DNA of 58,315 nt from an uncultured Peptoniphilus sp. (GCA_902489255.1 CABTZF010000008.1:1-58315); one strand, 5' to 3'. Shown: positions 35,178 through 44,495, numbered from the stretch's first letter. Numbers and translations: made by a program. The notes: generated by a model not told the origin, from the letters alone.

Positions 35178-37439
35178 TCACCTCATATAAATTAAATTAT
35201 ATTTTTCTTTATTTTTTTCCAATATTTCTATTTCCCTTTTGTTAGACGTAAATATTATAACCTGTTTAAATCTTTTTAGATACTTTAAGGTGCTTTCTAA
35301 CCTTTTATCATCATAATTTGAAAAATGATCATCTAAAATAATCGGAAAATCTTCTGTAAATAAGATTTCTAAAATTGCAAGTCTAAAGGCAAAATATAGC
35401 TGGTCAATGCTACCTCTGCTCAAATTATCAATATTTACATATTTGGAATTTTTATAATCATAAACTGATAAATTATAATTATCATCAACTATTATTTTAT
35501 TATATTTATTTTGAGTTAAGTTTCCCAAAATTTCTTCAATTTTTTCCTTTAATCTTGGAAGCAGCTTATTTCTATTTTCAAAAAGAATTTCTTTCAACCT
35601 GTTTAAAGCAAGCTCCGTATAATCCCTTTTATATTCAAGATCTTTTAAGTTAGTGATAAGGATATCTTCCTCTTCTTTTAAATCTTTTAATTTTTGTATG
35701 GAATTTTCCAATAAATTAAGTTCTCCATTTACCTTTGCTATTTTTAGTTCCCTATCCGCTATCCTTTTTTCTATTTCTTCCAATGACAAATCAACAGATT
35801 CTTTTGTGGGCTCTTCCTCAAAATTTTCAGGCATTTTATTTAATAGATCTTTTTTTAATGCAAGGTTTTTTTCCAAATCTAATAAGCTGTTATTTTCATA
35901 CCTTTCCCTAAGGTCATTTATTGATATAACCGTATATTTTTGAAAAATTTTATTTAAGGCTTCTTGTAAGGATATAATTTCATCATTTAATTTATTTTTT
36001 CTATCTTCTATGTCTTTTGACTTTTCCTTCCTATATTCATTTATAGCTCTAAGTTTATTATTTTCCAATATATTATTATTTAAGCAACTAAATAAATCCT
36101 CAGTATTGTCTAAATTATATTTATCCGCCAAATTTCGGAAGAGAATATCATATTGTTTCTTTTTTGCAGTTTTATCCATGGAATTATTTTTTAATTCTTC
36201 CATCCTAATATTTAATCTGTTTACCAATTCTATATTAGCCGTAAATTTTACGATTCTCAAATAAGTATAAATTAAAATCGGGATAATTAAAAAGAATAAA
36301 TAATATTTTTTAAAAAAATATGATAAAAAGCCAACTGCAATTATTCCAAAAAGGGATAAAATTATTTTTATTAAATATAAATTTCTTTCTTTAGCACTTT
36401 TTCTAATATCCACAGACAAAAATTCCATTTCCTTAGAATAGTTAACTGCATTTAAATTTGCAATGTCTTCCTTGGCAGATTGAAATTTTTTGAAATCTTC
36501 CTCAATATCTGAATCTATTTGGTAAACTTCATTTTTTTCTTCATAGAGTTGGTCAATTTGTGAGTAATCTTTTTTTATTTCCTTATTTAACTCAACCGCT
36601 TTTTGGAAATCTAAAATATCAATAGACCCAACCTTTTCTTTTTCAATTTTATCTTGAAGTGATTCAATTTCTTCCTTTAAGTTTATATAAGCTCTATGAT
36701 TAGCTGAGGAAAGCAATTTTTTATCTTTTTCAAGACTTATTTTTTCCTCGTTTAATACTAAAAGCTTTTGAAAGTATTTAAGCCTATCTTCATCTAAGGT
36801 TATTTTCTCCTTATTAATTCGCTTAAGCCTTTCATTTATTGAACCTATTTTGCTTTTTGACCTAGTTTCTTTACCATAAAGGTCAAGATCTTCTTCTAAA
36901 CGTTCTAAGGCATGTTTATAATTTATCCTCTGATCCTTTGAACTTAAAAAGTTAGAAATTCTCTCTTTTAACATACTTGCAGCTTCATTATCAATAGAGC
37001 TTTCTAATTGTCTGATGTAAAAAGTTGATTTGAATAAAGATCTGGTCATTGAGAAAAAATAAACACCCGGTTCTTTTATTCTTGAATATTTTTTATAAAT
37101 AGCTTCATCGGAAATGTCTGTCCCCTTGGATAGATTTAAAACTTCTACTTCATTAGTAAAAAAGTCCCTACTAACCCTATAAATATCTTTTTTTTCCAGC
37201 TCTATATATCCCCTGTAATCATTCCCCTGCCAAGGTTTATATTTATCAAAGAGTTCATCCGTCCGCTTTGCCCTTAAGCTATCTTTTGAAAAACCATAAA
37301 AAATCCCATCAATAAAAGAATGAACAGTTGATTTACCGCCTTCATTTTCAGCATATATTATATTTATGCCCTTTTCTAAGTCAATAAATTTATCCTTGAA
37401 TTTTCCAAAAGCTGACAAAACCAATTTATTTAAGAGCAT
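35178..37439 (-). CDS. YhaN-like SbcC/Rad50-type ATPase
   Basis: A 753-residue AAA ATPase of the YhaN group. The P-loop AENEGGKST (30-38) and the C-terminal ABC signature LSRGSIDQLYFA plus Walker B FPIILDDHFSNYD frame a long coiled coil (about 200-650). A hydrophobic pair of segments near 355-400 (IILSLFGIIAVGFLSYFF) in the middle suggests membrane attachment, as in YhaN. Partner of the YhaO-like nuclease upstream (14-bp overlap counted from this start). GGAGG lies 6 nt before the ATG at 37439, which decides it over the ATG at 37445. Confidence 0.85.
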   Translation of the reverse strand: MLLNKLVLSAFGKFKDKFIDLEKGINIIYAENEGGKSTVHSFIDGIFYGFSKDSLRAKRTDELFDKYKPWQGNDYRGYIELEKKDIYRVSRDFFTNEVEVLNLSKGTDISDEAIYKKYSRIKEPGVYFFSMTRSLFKSTFYIRQLESSIDNEAASMLKERISNFLSSKDQRINYKHALERLEEDLDLYGKETRSKSKIGSINERLKRINKEKITLDEDRLKYFQKLLVLNEEKISLEKDKKLLSSANHRAYINLKEEIESLQDKIEKEKVGSIDILDFQKAVELNKEIKKDYSQIDQLYEEKNEVYQIDSDIEEDFKKFQSAKEDIANLNAVNYSKEMEFLSVDIRKSAKERNLYLIKIILSLFGIIAVGFLSYFFKKYYLFFLIIPILIYTYLRIVKFTANIELVNRLNIRMEELKNNSMDKTAKKKQYDILFRNLADKYNLDNTEDLFSCLNNNILENNKLRAINEYRKEKSKDIEDRKNKLNDEIISLQEALNKIFQKYTVISINDLRERYENNSLLDLEKNLALKKDLLNKMPENFEEEPTKESVDLSLEEIEKRIADRELKIAKVNGELNLLENSIQKLKDLKEEEDILITNLKDLEYKRDYTELALNRLKEILFENRNKLLPRLKEKIEEILGNLTQNKYNKIIVDDNYNLSVYDYKNSKYVNIDNLSRGSIDQLYFAFRLAILEILFTEDFPIILDDHFSNYDDKRLESTLKYLKRFKQVIIFTSNKREIEILEKNKEKYNLIYMR

Positions 37440-38463
37440 ATCCATCCTCCAATAAGTATTTTAATCCAAGTTCCATGGCATTTTTTTCCAAATCATTATC
37501 CAGGTCAAAAGATGAAATATAACTGCCCAATAAATTATCTTTATTTTCTTTTAATATCTCTTCAAAATCTATATATTCTGTTAAATAATTTTTAATTTCA
37601 AAATAAAAGGCATCTAAAGAATTTTCAAGGTAGTTAAGCAAATAATCAATATCCCCATAAGTTCCTGTAAGATTTAATCTAAATAAATCCCTTTCATTTA
37701 ATTTCTCACTTATTGCAGATGAAATTTCCCCGGGACTCATTTTTGGGCTTATGTCTATATTCAAGTTAGTAAATTTTTTTATCTGACTGTTTTTAAAGGT
37801 AATTTCATTTTTATCAAAATCAACCAGTACAAAACCGTGGTCGCCATATTCTTTAAAAGACAAGGGCTCTAAAGAACCGCTATAATAAGTGTTTTCAAAA
37901 ATCTTTCCTCTCTTATGGACATGTCCCATGGCCACATAATCAAACTTTTCTGCATAATCTTTACTTATCTTTAAAAAATTTCCTTCATCAACCATTCCAT
38001 GAACCAAAAAAATATTTTTGTATTCCTCTTTAATTTCAGGTTCGGGTAAGTCGGTTTTAAAATATTCCCTATCATAAGAAATTCCAAAAACTCTTGTTTT
38101 TAAACTGTCTATATCTACATAGGAAAATTTATTTGGAAAAAGAAATATGTTATCCGGTAATTTAACGCTTTTATAGATAGAATTATCATCTAAAAAATCG
38201 TGGTTTCCACAAACTATTAAAACCGGAACCTTAATTTCAGTCAACAAAGTCATTAGCCTACTCATGGAAGAAAGAGTAAAGTATTCTCTTTCAAATAAAT
38301 CTCCTGCTATAAGAACCATGTCAATATTTTCATCCTTAACAAACTTGCAAACTTTGGTAAAATTTTCCCAAATATCAAAAGAAATTTTTTCTATTATATC
38401 TAAGGGCATAGTCCCCTTATAAATCTTATTAAAATGAACATCAGCTAGATGTATAATCTTCAT
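37426..38463 (-). CDS. YhaO/SbcD-like DNA repair nuclease
   Basis: A 345-residue metallophosphoesterase of the Mre11/SbcD type: HLADVHF, GDLFERE, CGNHDFLDD, and MGHVHKRG motifs are all present, followed by a C-terminal accessory domain. Together with the downstream YhaN-like ATPase it should form an SbcCD-like complex acting on DNA ends or hairpins. First gene of the operon, with GGTGATT as ribosome site. Confidence 0.87.
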   Translation of the reverse strand: MKIIHLADVHFNKIYKGTMPLDIIEKISFDIWENFTKVCKFVKDENIDMVLIAGDLFEREYFTLSSMSRLMTLLTEIKVPVLIVCGNHDFLDDNSIYKSVKLPDNIFLFPNKFSYVDIDSLKTRVFGISYDREYFKTDLPEPEIKEEYKNIFLVHGMVDEGNFLKISKDYAEKFDYVAMGHVHKRGKIFENTYYSGSLEPLSFKEYGDHGFVLVDFDKNEITFKNSQIKKFTNLNIDISPKMSPGEISSAISEKLNERDLFRLNLTGTYGDIDYLLNYLENSLDAFYFEIKNYLTEYIDFEEILKENKDNLLGSYISSFDLDNDLEKNAMELGLKYLLEDGYALK

Positions 38464-38478
38464 TTAATCACCAATAAT

Positions 38479-38487
38479 ATTATATCA
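38479..38487 (-). promoter_or_regulatory. Extended -10 promoter of yhaO-yhaN
   Basis: TGATATAAT on the minus strand, 15 bp upstream of the yhaO start codon; the leader would be short but leaves room for GGTGATT. Confidence 0.5.
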
Positions 38488-38566
38488 TATGTAAATAATT
38501 GCTTTTTAAAAATTATTATCAATTCATGTATTTATTTGTGAAAATTAATAAATATTATTTACAAAT

Positions 38567-38608
38567 AAAAAGATATGGCATAAAGATAATCTTCACCCCA
38601 TATCTTTT
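38567..38608 (-). terminator. Terminator after the broken secreted-protein gene
   Basis: Stem AAAAGATATGG/CCATATCTTTT with an inner AAGAT/ATCTT hairpin; followed on the minus strand by TATTTG. It lies about 80 bp downstream of the second stop of the 38686-39030 gene. Confidence 0.65.
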
Positions 38609-38685
38609 CTTAGCATCTTATATAACTTATACTATTTAAAGCACTCTACATTTACGAGAAATATCTTTTGGGTCGTTTATTTAAA

Positions 38686-39030
38686 TTAAATAAATCTCGC
38701 AAAATATAAAACACCTGCATATTCTCCTACGCAACTACTTCCATTACATTGATGATGTCCTGTATATTTTAATGTTCCTGAATATAGGGCATTTCCTCTA
38801 CGTTCAGTTATACTTATACTTGATGGAAAATCACTTGAATTATTATAATAATAATATGGATTATTATAAGTATAGTAAATTGCTTAATCTTCAAATCCTC
38901 TAGCCCTTACCTGATAACTAAAGGCTTTTTCATTTTCTAAATCGTTTTCCTTAGATTTAGCAAAAATAGGACTTATACATAACATCACAAGCATCATAAC
39001 AAAACTAACTGCAAGAATTTTCTTCTTCAA
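38686..39030 (-). pseudogene. Small secreted protein interrupted by one in-frame TAA
   Basis: From a TTG at 39030 the frame reads a clear signal peptide (KKKILAVSFVMMLVMLCISPIFA) and 25 further residues, then TAA at 38884-38886. The same frame continues open for 65 codons to TAA at 38686, encoding YYYYNNSSDFPSSISITERR, GTLKYTGHHQ and CNGSSCVGEYAGVLYF, with a Cys pair that could form a disulfide. A single base change would restore a 113-residue exported protein. An ATG at 39072 lies inside the -10 box and is unlikely to be the start. Alternative: a true 48-residue secreted peptide. Promoter and terminator both look intact. Confidence 0.6.
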
Positions 39031-39049
39031 TTTTACCAACTCATTTACT

Positions 39050-39078
39050 TTAACTTTATTATGTGATATCATTATACT
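39050..39078 (+). promoter_or_regulatory. Divergent promoters with overlapping -10 boxes
   Basis: Plus strand: TTAACT (39050-39055), 17-bp spacer, TATACT (39073-39078) for the lipoprotein gene at 39105. Minus strand: TATAAT (39071-39076) for the broken secreted-protein gene. The two -10 hexamers share four positions, so RNA polymerase can hardly occupy both at once. Confidence 0.5.
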
Positions 39079-39104
39079 AAATAAAAGTAAAGGAGAATTT
39101 TCTT

Positions 39105-39713
39105 ATGAAAAAAATATATTTTAATTTATTTTGTTTTATACTTATTATAAGTATGATTGCTTGCAATAAAAATTCTGTTTCTAAACAAGCAAGTATAGAT
39201 AAAAATAATAACAATTCTATACAAACTGAAGAATATAAGAATAAGGTATCTGATAAAACAAATAATTCTGTAATTCATAGCCAAGCAGATGAAAAAACAC
39301 TACCCCACCAACAAATTAATAAGGATAATTTAAAACTTGTTATTGGTAGTAAAAAAGCTTCTGAAATTCTTAAAAAATTAGAATATGAAAATCCTGTTGG
39401 CGTACCTGATACTTGTCAAAAAGACTGGCCTGATGCGACGGTTTTTGGTTCAGAAGAAAATCCTAACTACGAAATTTTAAAAGATTTGCACCCCACAGTA
39501 TATATCACAGAGTCTAATTTAACTTATAAAAATTCTAAACCTAATGAAAAATTACATTCTTGTGGAGTATATTATTATAATTTTAAAGATGATTGTGAAA
39601 GTGAAGAGTATTTAGCACAATTAAAAGATATTAGCTACCTAATTTATAATAAAGATAAAGCAGAAGAAGTTATTAATAATCTTGCATTAAACGAATCTAA
39701 CAATAAAAAATAA
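39105..39713 (+). CDS. Lipoprotein of unknown function
   Basis: A 202-residue lipoprotein: signal peptide with lipobox S16-M-I-A-C20 (cleavage before C20), then a roughly 55-residue Asn/Lys/Ser-rich spacer, then a compact domain (about 80-195) with VGVPDTCQKDWPDATVFG and KLHSCGVYYYNFKDDC containing three or four Cys. I do not recognise the family. AAAGGAG ribosome site. Divergent from the secreted-protein gene; a functional link is possible but unproven. Confidence 0.75.
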   Translation: MKKIYFNLFCFILIISMIACNKNSVSKQASIDKNNNNSIQTEEYKNKVSDKTNNSVIHSQADEKTLPHQQINKDNLKLVIGSKKASEILKKLEYENPVGVPDTCQKDWPDATVFGSEENPNYEILKDLHPTVYITESNLTYKNSKPNEKLHSCGVYYYNFKDDCESEEYLAQLKDISYLIYNKDKAEEVINNLALNESNNKK

Positions 39714-39756
39714 TTAAATATGTTCCATAGCTTAAGGTCCTATAACTAAAAAACAA

Positions 39757-39805
39757 AACCACTTTTAAAGGGCTATAATTTAGCTTTCATAAGTGGTTCT
39801 ATTTT
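39757..39805 (+). terminator. Terminator after the 39105 lipoprotein
   Basis: AACCACTT/AAGTGGTT stem with an inner AAAG/CTTT pairing, followed by CTATTTTTATA on the plus strand. Confidence 0.65.
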
Positions 39806-39928
39806 TATATACTTATACTATAAAAAGTATTTATGCTATCTCATATTTATTATATAATAATTTTTTATAACATATATAAAAATATATTTACTAATACTGA
39901 TTTACTATTTTGAGAAGAGTTTAAAATC

Positions 39929-40480
39929 TTATAAAATTAATTTTTGTAAAGTTTTAAATTCATCAGTACCCGCAACTCCGGCAAGGTCGAATAAAACCGT
40001 TTCTGTATTGGTTATTACAGTACCCATTTGGTCAAGATTGTTTAAAGCATTTTTATGGTTAAATTCATTTCTTGACCCGCAAGCATCGGCAGGCAAAAAA
40101 ACTTCAAATCCTGCTTCTATAAGACTTCTTATGGTTTGGTAGATACAAATATGAGTTTCAATGCCGCAAATAATTATCTGCTTTTTTCCCATTCCGTCAA
40201 CGGCTTTTTTTATATCATTATCGCTATAAGCATCAAAACTCAGTTTAGGATATTCTTTAAATTCTCCTAAGTGTTTAGTTATATCAGCCAGATTAGAACC
40301 TAGTCCTTTTGGATACTGAGCTGTTACTAATACAGGCATTGATAAAATCTCTCGGGTCTTAGCAATAATAATTGTATTTTTTATTACATTTTCCCCGTTG
40401 TTAATTGATTTTAAAATTTTTTCTTGCATATCAACAAAAAGAAAAAAAGCCTTGTTTTTATCTAAATTAAAATTTTTCAT
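39929..40480 (-). CDS. Isochorismatase-like hydrolase (YcaC type)
   Basis: A 183-residue cysteine hydrolase of the isochorismatase superfamily. The likely triad is D17 (FLFVDMQEK), K79 (EYPKLSFD) and C112 (GIETHICIYQT), with spacing like YcaC. Substrate unknown (hydrolysis of an amide or nicotinamide-like compound). An upstream ATG (40513) would extend into the previous gene; TAGGAGG just before the ATG at 40480 decides the start. Follows the PfkB-like gene by 7 bp and is probably co-transcribed with pgcA. Confidence 0.85.
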   Translation of the reverse strand: MKNFNLDKNKAFFLFVDMQEKILKSINNGENVIKNTIIIAKTREILSMPVLVTAQYPKGLGSNLADITKHLGEFKEYPKLSFDAYSDNDIKKAVDGMGKKQIIICGIETHICIYQTIRSLIEAGFEVFLPADACGSRNEFNHKNALNNLDQMGTVITNTETVLFDLAGVAGTDEFKTLQKLIL

Positions 40481-40487
40481 AAGCCTC

Positions 40488-41390
40488 CTACATTTCTTCC
40501 ACTTTAACTTCATTCATTATTTTTTTAATTTCACTCATTTGTACTTGTGAAAACTTCATATAATTTTCGCAAATTGAAGATGCCATTGCCAGTTTTATTA
40601 TAGTTTCGAAATCATAATCCCTATCTATTCCTACAGTAAAGCCTGCTAACATCAAATTTTTATTATAAGTTTTTAAATCAGAAATTTTTTCAAAATATAC
40701 CCTATAATTCTTATCTTTTGTTGAAACTACCGTTGCCCTATTACTATTCACTACAACTATGCCCACACCCTTATCCAATAATTTTTTGCTAAAAGCCGGA
40801 ACATCTCCTGTATAATTTACATCTTCATCTTTTTCCGCATCTTTTTTATCTAAAATTAATAGATAAGGTCTTGCATCTTTAATATATTTTAATGAAGGGG
40901 GATTTACTGCAACGTGAACATTTTCCCTATAACAAATTTTTATAAGATTATCATATAAGTCATCTTTCAAAGAATCATGATCAATATTTGAAATAGCCAC
41001 GATTCTTTTACTCTTTATTGTCTTTTCAAATTCTGCTAGAATATCAGCCTTATCTTCCATAGTAATTCTTGGAGTTTTAGTTGTGAATACTGTCTTATTA
41101 TCTTCATTTTCAAAAATTAATTTTTCAACATTATCATCTTTAAGTTTTACTGAAGTAGTTTCAATGTATGAATCTCTTAAATTTTTTTCAATCATTTCAC
41201 CTATACCTGTGCCCTTAAGCATAAATACTTTGCTATCTTGAAATAAATTTTTTGAAAAAACTGCCATATCTATTCCATATCCCGATGCATAAAACCTATT
41301 GGATTTAATTACATTTTCTTCTCCCTGCCTAAACTCATTTACCTTATACTTTCTTATTAATTTAGGATTAAAGTCGCAATATAGTATCAT
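40488..41390 (-). CDS. PfkB-like protein lacking the catalytic GAGD motif
   Basis: A 300-residue protein with the overall plan of 1-phosphofructokinase/tagatose-6-phosphate kinases: N-terminal NPKLIRKY..., GIDMAVFSKNL, VNPPSLKYI in mid-protein and LMLAGFTVGI at the C-terminus. In active PfkB kinases the last stretch is GAGDSxxAGF; here the matching residues are YNKN (242-245), so the anion-hole glycines and catalytic Asp are gone. It may be a regulator or inactive homologue. GTG at 41399 is in frame, but GAGGTGG and the ATGA overlap with the pgcA stop support 41390. Confidence 0.7.
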   Translation of the reverse strand: MILYCDFNPKLIRKYKVNEFRQGEENVIKSNRFYASGYGIDMAVFSKNLFQDSKVFMLKGTGIGEMIEKNLRDSYIETTSVKLKDDNVEKLIFENEDNKTVFTTKTPRITMEDKADILAEFEKTIKSKRIVAISNIDHDSLKDDLYDNLIKICYRENVHVAVNPPSLKYIKDARPYLLILDKKDAEKDEDVNYTGDVPAFSKKLLDKGVGIVVVNSNRATVVSTKDKNYRVYFEKISDLKTYNKNLMLAGFTVGIDRDYDFETIIKLAMASSICENYMKFSQVQMSEIKKIMNEVKVEEM

Positions 41391-43081
41391 TTTGTCCACC
41401 TCATTTTTTTTATTTTATTAAATACTTCCTCTTTTAAGTACTTAATCATTTCACTAGCCTTTTTTTTGTCTTTATTTTTTACATAAATATATAATTTCAG
41501 CTTCGGTTCGGTTCCCGAAGGTCTTAAAGCAAACCATGATTCATCTTCACAAATAAATTTTAATACATTTGAAGACCCAATATCTTTATACCCTTTAATA
41601 AAGTCAATCTTTTCTTTAATTTTTAACCCTGCAAAATTATCAAATGACTCTCCTCTGAAATATTCCATAATTTGCTGAATTTTTTTTGCTCCATCTTGAC
41701 CATCCATAATTATAGACGTTAAATATTCTTCTTGGTAGCCATATTCTTGAAAAATTTCATGCAACCTTTCATATAAAGACTTGCCGTTTTTCTTATAATA
41801 AGCTGCCATTTCTCCAACCATCATAGCAGTTTGAACGCCGTCCTTATCCCTTACAAAATTAGAAATTACATATCCTATAGATTCCTCATATCCAAAAATA
41901 AAACTGTAATCTTTTGTTTCTTCCCATATGTTTGCATAATTACAAATATTTTTAAAGCCTGTGAGTGAATCAAAACATTTTGCATTATAATTTCTCCCTA
42001 TATGTTTAATCAAGTCAGATGAAACTATTGATTTAACAATGGCAGGATTATTTGGCATTTTACCTTTTTCATATAAGGATTTTAATATATAGTCAACTAA
42101 TAGATAAGCGAGTTCATTGCCGGTAAAAGGATAATATTGGCCCGCTTTTATCCTCCCTAGGGCACGAAACCTATCACTATCCGGGTCAGTTGCCATAATA
42201 ATATCAGCATCATTTTTTACAGCATATGTTTTGCTCAGATTGAAAACATCAATAAATTCAGGGTTAGGATAACCCACCGTTGTAAAATCAGGATCCGGAT
42301 TTTCCTGCTCTTTAACTATTGTAATATTTTGAAAACCTCGTTCTTTTAAAATATGCCTGACGGGTTTATTTCCGCATCCGTTCAAGGGAGTATAAATAAT
42401 TTTTAAATTCTTATCTAATTCATCCCCCCTATTGATACTCAAATTTAAAACCTTTTCATAATAATTTTCATCAACAATGTCAGAAACAATTTCAATTAAT
42501 CCCCCTTTAAGGGCTTTTTCAAAATGTACTCTCTCTATTTTCCCATATTCTATATTTTTTATTTCTTTTAAAATTTTGTCGGCATCATCTTCGAGAATTT
42601 GTGAGCCCTTATGGTTATAAACCTTGTAGCCGTTATAATTTTTTGGATTGTGAGATGCTGTGACCATAACTCCTGCTGCAGTCTTTAAATATCTTACGGC
42701 ATAAGCAAGCATTGGTGTCGGTCTAATATCGTCAAAAATATAAGTCTTTATTCCCATTGCTGCAAAAATTTCAGCTGAAATTCTTTCAAATTCATAAGAT
42801 TTGTGACGAACATCTCTAGCAATTACTATAGACCTATCTTTATAATTTCTCTTAATAATAACTTTTCCAAGAGCATAGGCAGTCTTAGAAACTGTGTAAT
42901 TATTCATCCTGTTAGTGCCGGCTCCTAAAATCCCTCTAAGACCTGCTGTTCCAAATTCTAAAGTCTTATAAAATCTATCTTTAATTTCTTCTTCATCTTT
43001 TATGGCTCTTAATTCATCCTTAGTAGCCTCGTCTGTAAAGTCACCATTTATCCAATTTTCATATTCCTTTTTATAATCCAT
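41387..43081 (-). CDS. pgcA: Phospho-sugar mutase (phosphoglucomutase/phosphomannomutase, PgcA type)
   Basis: A 564-residue alpha-D-phosphohexomutase that interconverts sugar-1- and sugar-6-phosphates. The phosphoserine loop TASHNPKNYNGYK (S143), metal loop ATDPDSDRFR, sugar loop FGYEESIGY and phosphate-binding RPSGTEPKLK are intact. Length matches the longer PgcA/Pgm2 group. It supplies glucose-1-phosphate for polymers such as wall or lipid glycans. AAGGAG ribosome site. Confidence 0.94.
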   Translation of the reverse strand: MDYKKEYENWINGDFTDEATKDELRAIKDEEEIKDRFYKTLEFGTAGLRGILGAGTNRMNNYTVSKTAYALGKVIIKRNYKDRSIVIARDVRHKSYEFERISAEIFAAMGIKTYIFDDIRPTPMLAYAVRYLKTAAGVMVTASHNPKNYNGYKVYNHKGSQILEDDADKILKEIKNIEYGKIERVHFEKALKGGLIEIVSDIVDENYYEKVLNLSINRGDELDKNLKIIYTPLNGCGNKPVRHILKERGFQNITIVKEQENPDPDFTTVGYPNPEFIDVFNLSKTYAVKNDADIIMATDPDSDRFRALGRIKAGQYYPFTGNELAYLLVDYILKSLYEKGKMPNNPAIVKSIVSSDLIKHIGRNYNAKCFDSLTGFKNICNYANIWEETKDYSFIFGYEESIGYVISNFVRDKDGVQTAMMVGEMAAYYKKNGKSLYERLHEIFQEYGYQEEYLTSIIMDGQDGAKKIQQIMEYFRGESFDNFAGLKIKEKIDFIKGYKDIGSSNVLKFICEDESWFALRPSGTEPKLKLYIYVKNKDKKKASEMIKYLKEEVFNKIKKMRWTK

Positions 43082-43083
43082 AG

Positions 43084-43554
43084 CTACTCCTTACAAATAT
43101 CAAAAAATTTAGCTCCGATTAAATTTGCAACATCTTTTGGATTAATCTTAACTTGCAATCCAACTTTTCCACCGCTTACAAAAAAGTAATCCAAATCTTT
43201 TGCTGATGAATCTATAAATGTTGGAAATTCTTTTTTCATTCCTATAGGTGAACAGCCCCCATGAATATATCCTGTAAGAGGTAAAAGCTCTTTTTGATGA
43301 ATCATTTCAATCTTTTTTTCTCCACTTGCCTTAGCTGCTTTTTTTAAATCTAATTCGCTTATAGAAGGAACAACAAAAACATAATAATTTTTATCCTTAG
43401 ACACAGTAACTAAAGTTTTAAAGACACATCCGGCATCTTCCCCAGTTTTTTTAGCAACATCAAGCCCACTAATGCCACCATCAGTATTATATTCAATTAA
43501 ATCATAAGTTAATTTATTAGAATCTAATATTCTTGCAACATTTGTTTTTTTCAT
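43084..43554 (-). CDS. ybaK: Cys-tRNA(Pro) deacylase YbaK
   Basis: A 156-residue YbaK/EbsC protein that removes Cys mischarged onto tRNA(Pro). Recognised from FKTLVTVSKDKNYYVFVVP, DLKKAAKASGEKK and GCSPIGMKKEFPTFID. It ends 2 bp before pgcA starts, so it heads a ybaK-pgcA-pfkB-like-isochorismatase operon. GAGG ribosome site. Confidence 0.92.
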   Translation of the reverse strand: MKKTNVARILDSNKLTYDLIEYNTDGGISGLDVAKKTGEDAGCVFKTLVTVSKDKNYYVFVVPSISELDLKKAAKASGEKKIEMIHQKELLPLTGYIHGGCSPIGMKKEFPTFIDSSAKDLDYFFVSGGKVGLQVKINPKDVANLIGAKFFDICKE

Positions 43555-43581
43555 AACTACCTCGCAATATTTATATTAAGT

Positions 43582-43617
43582 CTAACTTATTGCAGTATTT
43601 TTTCTGTAATAAGTTAG
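43582..43617. other. 14-bp hairpin upstream of ybaK
   Basis: CTAACTTATTGCAG pairs with CTGTAATAAGTTAG at 13 of 14 positions around an 8-nt T-rich loop. It lies 28 bp before the ybaK start codon and lacks a following U tract on the minus strand, so it may be a leader structure or operator rather than a terminator. Confidence 0.4.
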
Positions 43618-43643
43618 TTTCTTAATTTTATACAATAAAAATA

Positions 43644-43671
43644 GTATAGATTTTTCTTAATAAATCTATAC
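43644..43671 (-). terminator. Terminator of the znuABC operon
   Basis: 10-bp stem GTATAGATTT/AAATCTATAC, followed on the minus strand by TATTTTTATTG; 30 bp past the znuB stop. Confidence 0.7.
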
Positions 43672-43700
43672 CTATATTTTAACATATTTAACTCGTTTAA

Positions 43701-44495
43701 TTAATGTTTCCTTTTGAGCAAAATAACAATTATTAAAATTATTACACCTAAGATAACAATAGAACCTCCAGGTTTTAAACCACAATAAAAGGAAATAAAA
43801 AGACCGCCTATTGTAAAAATAACGCCAAAAACTGCTGATAATACAGTTGTTTTAAAATATCCATAATTAAACTGTAATGCAGAAGCAACAGGCAAAACCA
43901 TTAAAGATGAAATAATTAATACACCAACAGTCCTTGAAGAAATAGAAATTGTCAGAGCAATTAAAAACATAAAAATTCTATTTATACTCTCAACCTTAAC
44001 TCCACTTAGCCTTGCAGAGGTCTCATCAAAAGAAATATACATTAAATCTTTATACAAATAAGAAAAAATCAAAAATACAACTAATGAAGAAACAATAATC
44101 ATATAAAACTCAAAACTTGAAATTGTAATTATTGAACCGAAAAGAAAAGATTCAAAATTGGCAGCTGTATTTATAAAGCCTGAAATTAAAGATGCAAGAC
44201 CAACTCCAAGGGACATGACAATTGCAGTAGAAATTTCTCCATATCCCGGAAAATTTTTTCTAATAAATTCCATAAAAAAAGTTGCTATTATGCAGGTTAT
44301 CATAGCTCCAATAATAGGCTGAGTTCCTGCTAATATGCCAATCATTACCCCAGCTAAAGAAACATGGGATAGGGCATCTCCTATAACTGAAATTTTTTTA
44401 TTTACTAAGACAATTCCCATCAACGGTATAACTATGGAGATTATAAAACCAACAATTAGTGCCTTAATCATATATGAATAATGAAAAATTTCCAC
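43701..44495 (-). CDS. znuB: Zinc/manganese ABC transporter permease (ZnuB type)
   Basis: A 264-residue ABC-3 family permease with about eight membrane segments; VPLMGIVLVNKKISVIGDALSHVSLAGVMIG-like start (about 22-50) and LMVLPVASALQ (near 195) are typical. GTG start shares its first base with the znuC stop, with GAGGTGA upstream. Operon partner genes and the adjoining Zur-type regulator point to zinc, although manganese cannot be excluded. Confidence 0.9.
   Translation of the reverse strand: MEIFHYSYMIKALIVGFIISIVIPLMGIVLVNKKISVIGDALSHVSLAGVMIGILAGTQPIIGAMITCIIATFFMEFIRKNFPGYGEISTAIVMSLGVGLASLISGFINTAANFESFLFGSIITISSFEFYMIIVSSLVVFLIFSYLYKDLMYISFDETSARLSGVKVESINRIFMFLIALTISISSRTVGVLIISSLMVLPVASALQFNYGYFKTTVLSAVFGVIFTIGGLFISFYCGLKPGGSIVILGVIILIIVILLKRKH

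Noticed and set aside
37439..37445. ATG at 37445 as start of the YhaN-like gene
   Set aside because: It directly abuts GGAGG, leaving no spacing; the ATG at 37439 has the proper 6-nt distance.
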